A stretch of DNA of 21,711 nucleotides. It comes from Nemertoderma westbladi. Taxonomy: Eukaryota > Xenacoelomorpha > Nemertodermatida > Nemertodermatidae. Shown in pieces: positions 15,764 through 21,711 of this stretch. Location of the stretch: contig JAUCBJ010002620.1 of NCBI GenBank assembly GCA_032718475.1, positions 1 to 21,711 of the forward strand, in the 5' to 3' direction. The notes below the pieces were generated by a model, which ran no database searches, had not been told where the DNA came from, and saw only the letters and a list, made by a program, of their open reading frames with translations. A program made the translations under genes and the position numbers. Positions within the stretch are counted from its first letter, which is position 1; each line of letters starts with the position of its first letter.

Positions 15764-17091
15764 CTAAGGAGGTAGGGGTTCAATTTCAATACGTTTAACT
15801 AAATGTTCGCAATTAATTTCTTTAAGAGCTTCGCAAAAGATTACAAAGTCATTATAAGGCCGTTTCTTTATTAATTCGATAAGTTTATTGTTTCAATCAA
15901 AACTAGTTTCGCCCCTTTCAATTGTTTCTATTTCATATTCTGTGATAACAGAGTTGCTTAGCAAATATATAAGAAGTTTCTTTATGTTTTGTGGTAAACT
16001 ATTAGCCAGGTAATATTGCCCTTTTCTAAGTTTATAGGGTACCAATAATTCCCTAACTATTTGATGAATCTCTTCACATAACGGGCCCACCTTCCCAATG
16101 TATTTACCTATTTCTTCCCATTTTTTTGCTCCTTTAATTTTCTCATTAACTTCTTCTACATTAACATGTTCTAGCTGATTATTTTCGTTTATATTAATTT
16201 TAATAATAGTTCCATTCCAGTAACCAACTAATAGGTAACAACTTCCTTTTGTGTGGAAGTTTATAGAACTGAATGGGTTTCCCTCCCTACCGGGTTGACC
16301 CCCAAACTGATTTATTACTCTCCCTTTCTTTCCATCTAGTATTGTTATAGTAGATGAATCATCTGTGAACCAGCTCAGCACAGCCACCATCCCACCATGA
16401 TATTCCAATTTAACTACCCAGCCTTCTTCACTATGTTCCCATAATTCCTCATCAGTTATAAAGGAAATACATTTAGTGAAACCAAGGCCCCCTATTAACA
16501 GTTTAGTACAATCTGTATTAAACGTGAGCGAATAGACTTCCCTCTCCCCTTCCATTAGAACCTTGATTAGATTCCCTTGAGGTCCCAGAGTTTCACGGTC
16601 CCATCATCAGAACAGCTAGTCAATCCGGTGGTGTTATTGAATGCGATACTACTGACCCAGTCACTATGACCAGCCCAAGTTTGATGGGTGAATGAATTAC
16701 CTTTTATAGTTCTGATCTGGATTAGAGAAAGTGTTCCATCAAGACAACAACTCGCGAACATGTTGGGATCCAATGGGGAGAATGAGATGGCGATTCTACC
16801 TGTTTCTCTTGTCTTGGATCCATGGAGACGGAGTTTGTTATGTGTGATGTGTAACAACAGCTCCAGACTCTCCGCGTCCCACACATTTACTCCCCCGCCG
16901 TGCTCACTACTGACAGCACCTGCGACTCTCTTTGAGTCAGAAGATATCGCACACCGACATATTGCTCTCCTGTCCACGTCTTTATAATGCCCAACGATTC
17001 CAAGATTCTTTGGGTCGCACAGTACAAGGCCCTCGGAGCCGGCGTAAATAAATCGATCGCTGCTATCGGGAAAAAGTTTGAGGTCGAGCAT
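15764..17091 (-). pseudogene. WD40-repeat protein with C-terminal CARD-like death fold (two disruptions)
   Basis: The first segment (ATG 17091 to TAA 16567, 174 residues) has WD40 blades: GGGVNVWD near residues 66-72, FASCCLDGTLSLIQI, and a textbook repeat GHSDWVSSIAF ... SDDGTVKLWD at 141-170. The second segment (16555-15893) continues the propeller, then a helical region. A 14-bp tandem duplication (16567-16580, copying 16555-16566) causes the frame break; without it LWDLK joins VLMEGEREVYSLTF. The second segment stops at TGA 15893-15895, but the same frame continues 42 codons to TAG 15764-15766. Together they form a CARD-like domain: NIKKLLIYLLSNSVI, EYEIETIERGETSFD, then NNKLIELI, FVIFCEALKE and EHLVKRI. 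CARDs join caspases and adaptors in apoptosis and innate immunity, as in APAF-1-type proteins. Upstream exons, perhaps with a nucleotide-binding domain, are not visible. It could be a pseudogene or carry sequence errors. Confidence 0.75.
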
Positions 17092-17390
17092 AAATATACT
17101 GTATGTTCTTCTTTTCTATTGGATACCATCCCTGCAATTGTTTTTGGGTTCAATCAATAATATATTAATAGCGTATTAAGTATTGATAGCTATATTATGC
17201 ATAGATAAATATATTTTCGAAATACCACATAACCATAAAATAATATGTCTAATTAATACTTTAATAATTAATACTAATAATTAGTACTGTTAAACTTCTC
17301 GCATTACTATTATTATAAAAAAAGCAATAAAGAAGTAATTTCTATTGGATAGATAACTTGAAAATAATGCTAAAATGTCTGTATTTGAAC
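17092..17390. other. AT-rich flank between the WD40-CARD frame and the long-TIR transposon
   Basis: No exon is recognised. A weak splice acceptor (minus strand CAATTGCAG, ending near 17132) precedes the WD40 frame, but an in-frame stop lies between it and the ATG at 17091. Confidence 0.4.
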
Positions 17391-17700
17391 TAGTCCGGCA
17401 GCCACAATGGTATACCGAAAATTTTTGGACGGATTCAATTTTTTTGATGTTTTGAGTTCTATAGGTCCCACTTATTGAGGAAATGGCGATTTTAAAATTT
17501 TTGACTTTGGGCATTTTGAAATAACCACCTAGTTGCTAAGGACCACGTAATTCTCATTTAAAGCATAGCAACTGCAAACAGCATGTCATAATGGATTGAA
17601 ATCTTCTACAAAGTCAATATAGTTCATTTACGAAATAATGACAATCATTTTTGTCTGATGTTTAGATCCTGTTGCTATGGAGACGGCATTCAAGTTTAGT
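17391..17700 (+). repeat. Left terminal inverted repeat
   Basis: Aligns to the reverse complement of about 20380-20682 with several short gaps. It contains GTTGCTATGGAGAC at 17671-17684, which fits the RFX X-box consensus. Confidence 0.75.
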
Positions 17701-18205
17701 GTTTCGATTTCAAACGCCTTTAATTATACAATTAGTTACAAAATATGCACCAAAGTTAGTTAAATTATGTTTATTTTATTAGCGTGGCCTTTCTGTAACT
17801 TTAGACAAGGTTAAGAATCTAAATTGGGCTGATATTTATTTCCTAACCTGACATGTTTGAGTGTTAACATAATTATTAAAGAAAACAAATTTCAGCGATT
17901 ATAATATTCAGCTGATGTTTCTACGGTAACTATATTTGTTATTTCCAGTTTAGCTCCTTTCTACTGTAATGTGCATCTTATTTTATTGTACCCGTATTCA
18001 TAAATCGATACCGTAAGGGATAGTACAGATAAAGTGCATAAGTACCTTAGCAAAGTAGATTAGAGTGGATTCTACTGTACAGTATAGTATGTTCCGGTGT
18101 TCCAACGTACGATATAATAATATTTATAATATACCAAATTTTGAGTTGGGTACTACAGTACTTTTTCTTGGGTGACCATTTCGATATGGAGAATTGGGTT
18201 TGGAA

Positions 18206-18232
18206 TTCATAACTAATGATGATCATTAGTTA
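18206..18232. repeat. Perfect 12-bp-arm palindrome
   Basis: CATAACTAATGA and its exact complement TCATTAGTTATG flank a 3-nt centre, and a third partial copy (GATCATTAGTTA) follows at about 18248. It lies within the transposon and has no assigned role. Confidence 0.6.
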
Positions 18233-19183
18233 TGATTATTAGTTATTGATCATTAGTTAGGCCTATGATTACTCACATTTAGTGTTTTCTTCATGGAATA
18301 GCTAGTGAGTTTCCAGGTATCTGTATTTAAATGGGACTTGTTCTAGAAAATGGATATAGTTGTAGTTTCTTATACGGTGAGTCGAATTGTTCGTTTAATT
18401 GTCATCGACGTATGTTTTTTTAATGTTTTTTTTAATGTTTTTTTAATAATTAAAATGGTACTGTATGTTTGCTTAGTTCTCTAGAAATATAACAGTTGAT
18501 GATAGCTAATCGAATTAGGAAGCCTAGCAATTACTGTAAAAAATTATAAAATGACTAGTTCGAACATTCATAAGATATTATGGGGGCCAACTGGAAAAAA
18601 CAGTAACTATTGTATCTGGTAAAAGAAATAGCTAGTAAAATCTCAAAAATTGATCATATTTAAAAGTCAACGGGCAGGTACTAGTTAACGGGTCAGGACT
18701 AGAGTCATCCGACTCCCTTACAGGTTGCCCTCGGAGTCTACCTAGGTAATACCAAGCAAACTACTGTATAAACGAATTTAAGTTCCATGAATTGTAAGAA
18801 ATCCACGCATTCACTAGCTATGCTAATAACCCAACCAAACAGGAATATTGAACCTACCTTATCACATGTGGATGAAGCGGATCATTCTATACTGAGATTG
18901 ACCAAAAAGGAAATGTCAAAATAACTAGATTATGACATAGATATCAAGAGTTATACTGGTATTTCAAACCCGGTTTAATGCCTTGCCATTAAAAGTTTTG
19001 GCGGGGTCTGCTATTGGTCAACATCGAGCTAAATGTATTGACCATGAGTTCCTCGAAGATGTCACTATGTAATTTGGTATTTTCCTGTTCAGGACGGAGG
19101 ACTTACATTAGGGGGGATGCATACATTAATGAGTTTCATTGGATCCATAGGAAGTTTAAAGGTTGTAAACCGGCCTCTCTGAA

Positions 19184-19992
19184 GTGTATCCTGTGTATTT
19201 TGGCGGTGTTTCGAAGACGTTATCTGGGAAAAAGTTTCCACAGAACATGCGCGCTATGCGCCTTTTCGTAGATAAATATTCTGTATTTCTTCTATTATTA
19301 CATTTTTATCTGAGGGAAATTACAGGTGTAACCAATTCAATTTTCGTAAAGTCCCCATTAAAAACCGTACCGCAGTAATAGACGTGGGAGAAACAGTAAA
19401 TGCATCGCGGTATCATAGGAAATCTTTTTGGAGGCCATGCATTACCTGAGTGTGACATGGTTGCAAGTATGTTTGGGATTGGCAAAGCGAAAGACATCAA
19501 GGCTTTGGATAAAGGACTCACTCTTACTTGTTTGGGAGATATGGAAGCACCGCAATCTACAGTCTTAATGGAATCTACTAACTTTATAACTGACTGGCGT
19601 GACTGCTGTGGATATGACTCAGACAACATGACCCAGTCACGACAAAAGTGTGCACAGAAAAAACAATTACCAGCTGTGCAAAGCTGCAAACAATACCACC
19701 AACCACTGACTCCTTGTCAGAGAACGTGAAAAGGGCCCATTTGAAAGTAATGGTGTGGAAGAACACAATGCAGAACACAGTTAGACCACCTAGTGTAGAT
19801 CCCAGAAAATATGGGTGGAGAATAGCTAACAATCAACTTTCCCCGATTGCAATCCCTGAGGGCATACCACCAGCTCCGGAATGCATTTTGCAATTAATTC
19901 GGTGTACCTGTTCAGTTCATCCAAAATCCCATGTAAAATCCAGAAAAAACCAACCCGATTTCACAGAATTTTGCAACTGCACTAAAGATTAA
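19184..19992 (+). pseudogene. Remnant ORF of a widespread unnamed transposon-associated family
   Basis: Pieces in shifting frames keep the order of a family I recognise from many invertebrate genomes but cannot name. They are VFLLLLHFYLRE (about 19285-19320), VIDVGETVNA (about 19378-19405), and GNLFGGHALPECDMVASMFG then IGKAKDIKAL (19400-19510). Then come KRAHLKVMVWKNTM (about 19728-19770), KYGWRIANNQLSPIAIPEGI and a short Cys-containing tail IRCTCS ... FCNCTKD ending at TAA 19990-19992. The usual GCDT motif appears as ECDM, and cysteines of the tail seem lost. At least two frameshifts (near 19400 and 19700) break it. The function of the family is not known to me; position inside long TIRs suggests a transposition role. 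Confidence 0.6.
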
Positions 19993-20379
19993 TGCGCAAA
20001 CTTTTCTTAATTTCATATTGTATTATAATCAAACAATTAATAATATAAAATGCATAGTCTCCATATTCGCCATGCATTAACTAAATTTTGTATATTTAGC
20101 ATTAAAAATGTGTTATAAACAAGCGGGAGACAAATTATTTATATATACATTTTAAGGTAATAAATTTCTGTCAAGGTTTTAAATGCTTCAGATGCGATGT
20201 CCGCAATAAATTACTGTGGTTTCCATGAATACGGGTATTTGTTGCTAACCATACTTCTACACAAAATTGATGTGGTGCATATTAATTAGGGAAACATATT
20301 ATTAATAAAGTGCACAGACGAAACAAAAAACACATGAGTGTCAGTAGGCATAGTAGTTTTCATTTGGAAAGATAGAGCG

Positions 20380-20682
20380 ATAGTTGTAGTGCCTTCGTTA
20401 CCATAGCAACACTTCAATAGTTTCTCTAAAATTTTCATATTTTCGATCAAAATTACAACCACTTCAAGCCTAACAGTTAATCGCCATTCTGATCGCTAAG
20501 CTTTCATAGAAATTACTGTAGTCCATAGAAACGGGTCATTAATAAAAATTGCCCAAGGTGTCAAAGTCCATAAATTACTTTTTTATGTTAAGTGGGACCC
20601 CTAGACACCAAATCATCCAAAAAATGTAATCCGTTCAAAAATTTTCGGTTATGCCAAAAAGAGGTACGTGGCTGCCGGACTA
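20380..20682 (-). repeat. Right terminal inverted repeat
   Basis: Reverse-complement partner of 17391-17700. Its X-box GTTACCATAGCAAC (20397-20410) sits about 272 bp from the element end, against about 280 bp on the left. Confidence 0.75.
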
Positions 20683-21711
20683 AACTTTGTACTTTAAATA
20701 AACATTATTTTTAGAAATGGAAACATTTAATAATTATTTTATAACTATTTTGTTGTAACGCTCACATGTTGATAGTTGATAAGATTTTCATAAGTTGCAT
20801 TCAATAAGTACGAGGGTCATCTATGAGCACAAATTATGATTGAGCAATTCTCTCACAAAATCGGTATTTGAGCAATTCTCTCACAAAATCGGTATTTAAG
20901 ACATTTTACCAAACTGCAATTAGTTTCCCCATGTTCGCGCTTTCAGACCTTTGGCAGTTTAACCCACCAAATTAAGATGTCTTCTAGATATTAAATCTGC
21001 TTTTAGTCTATGACAAGTATTTGATTCACTACACTAGTCGAAACCAATCCGTGCGCGACCATTCACCCGCTGGATATTCCCGGGAGATTGGGTTCGACGG
21101 TTTAATTTTTATTGCTATGTAAGCCTAATGTATTATTCGACTGACAGTATTATATAATTTCTGACAATATTATTCACCTTCGGTAATATTAACAGTTCCT
21201 TTAGGACGTGGCGCTTTATCTATATAAACAGAGTTATGACTTAAACTACTCACAACGATATGGCTTAATTATAATTCACATATATGGCGCATTCTTTAGG
21301 AATTGCTTCTTTAACAGACTCACTCATACACTATGCTGCACAATACTGCACACTAATCTGCCAATCTTCACTGATTTTAGTCACATATAAAAGGAACACA
21401 GGCTGACTCATGTAGGGTCTATCAAATAACATTGGATTCACTTCAAACCACTTTAACATAAGTCACAATCGTTTATCTGTAACCCTTCTCTCTTACCTTC
21501 GGTATATCAAGAATATTGGGTTTCGGGGTTGTTTATCGTTATTCCAAATATAATAATTCATCAACCATATTATGAAGAACTGACGGTAAATAGCAGTATA
21601 AAACAACAACTGAACAGTTAGGTAGATCGGTACATCAGTACCGGTATGTCAGCAGTGAGATATTTACAGTGAGATATTCAAGTAGTCATTATCATTTCAT
21701 TTATCATTATC
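20683..21711. other. Intergenic DNA to the window end
   Basis: No gene is recognised. The longest frames here are short and lack domains. Apart from the 28-bp duplication at 20841-20896, there is only a small repeated GTGAGATATT word near 21655-21676. Confidence 0.4.
20841..20896 (+). repeat. Exact 28-bp tandem duplication
   Basis: TGAGCAATTCTCTCACAAAA and the following TCGGTATT occur twice in direct succession (20841-20868, 20869-20896) with no difference, so the duplication is recent or an assembly artefact. Confidence 0.85.

Larger units (their letters stand above)
17391..20682 (+). mobile_element. Decayed DNA transposon with ~300-bp terminal inverted repeats
   Basis: The plus-strand sequence from 17391 (TAGTCCGGCAGCCAC) matches the reverse complement from 20682 downward (TAGTCCGGCAGCCAC). 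Similarity with gaps continues for about 300 bp: ACCGAAAATTTTTG, CGGATT, GGTCCCACTTA, GACTTTG, GTTGCTATGG. The flanks show AAC on both sides, so the target duplication is either AAC or, if the TIR starts at GTCC, the TA. The 3.29 kb interior carries a broken ORF at 19184-19992; 17700-19180 has no recognisable coding sequence. The superfamily is uncertain. Confidence 0.8.

Noticed and set aside
16556-16566. A short intron, or two separate genes, between the two WD40 frames
   Set aside because: The gap is far too short for an intron, and the protein pattern continues across it. A 14-bp duplication explains the shift.
16887-17153. 88-codon ORF overlapping the WD40 frame on the same strand
   Set aside because: The WD40 motifs lie in the other frame; this one shows none.
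19306-19832. Minus-strand ORFs opposite the transposon ORF
   Set aside because: The recognisable family motifs are all on the plus strand.
1-21711. tRNA or rRNA genes
   Set aside because: No cloverleaf with A and B boxes and no rRNA core was noticed on either strand by eye; tRNAscan-SE would be decisive.

Overview
The window looks like invertebrate animal DNA. It is AT-rich, with long gene-poor stretches, APE-type LINE retrotransposons, TTAA-flanking elements, and fragments of typically metazoan protein domains: an LDL-receptor class A repeat, a fibrinogen C-terminal domain, and WD40 repeats followed by a CARD-like death fold. I cannot name the species. Nothing here is bacterial: there are no operons or ribosome binding sites, and no tRNA or rRNA was seen.

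Layout. 1-400: a small minus-strand ORF with a four-cysteine zinc-binding pattern. 400-3060: dispersed repeats, a fold-back element (1271-1794), a GC-richer orphan ORF region (1915-2535) and one copy (R1) of a dispersed repeat family called R here. 3055-3420: an orphan minus-strand ORF running into R1. 3776-4106: a broken LDLa exon. 4112-10070: a second R copy (R2) split by a nearly full-length APE-RT LINE (LINE-1, 4144-9474), which is itself split by a 1.55 kb piggyBac-like non-autonomous element (MITE-1, 6023-7575). 10181-10757: a decayed fibrinogen-domain pseudogene. 11210-11274: a hammerhead ribozyme motif of the minimal type I kind known from Penelope-like elements. 11864-13230: a second copy of the TTAA element (MITE-2). 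13319-15752: a 5'-truncated LINE of the same family (LINE-2, minus strand) with an open 3' coding region, set in the 3' UTR of a minus-strand WD40-CARD gene or pseudogene (15764-17091). 17391-20682: a decayed DNA transposon with terminal inverted repeats of about 300 bp carrying remains of a widespread unnamed ORF family. 20683-21711: intergenic DNA with one 28-bp tandem duplication.

How it fits together. Most of the window is layered mobile DNA. The order of events at 4.1-10 kb can be read directly: R2 landed first, LINE-1 inserted into R2 (probable 6-bp target duplication), and MITE-1 inserted into LINE-1 at a TTAA that is still empty in LINE-2. LINE-1 and LINE-2 are very similar and lie in opposite orientation, forming a long interrupted inverted repeat. 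The only host gene remains with a clear function are the WD40-CARD locus, which has two local disruptions and a LINE just after its stop codon, and the LDLa and fibrinogen fragments. The most interesting signals are the hammerhead ribozyme, the covarying hairpins in the LINE-1 5' region, the WD40-then-CARD architecture, and the long-TIR element with matching X-box motifs in both arms.
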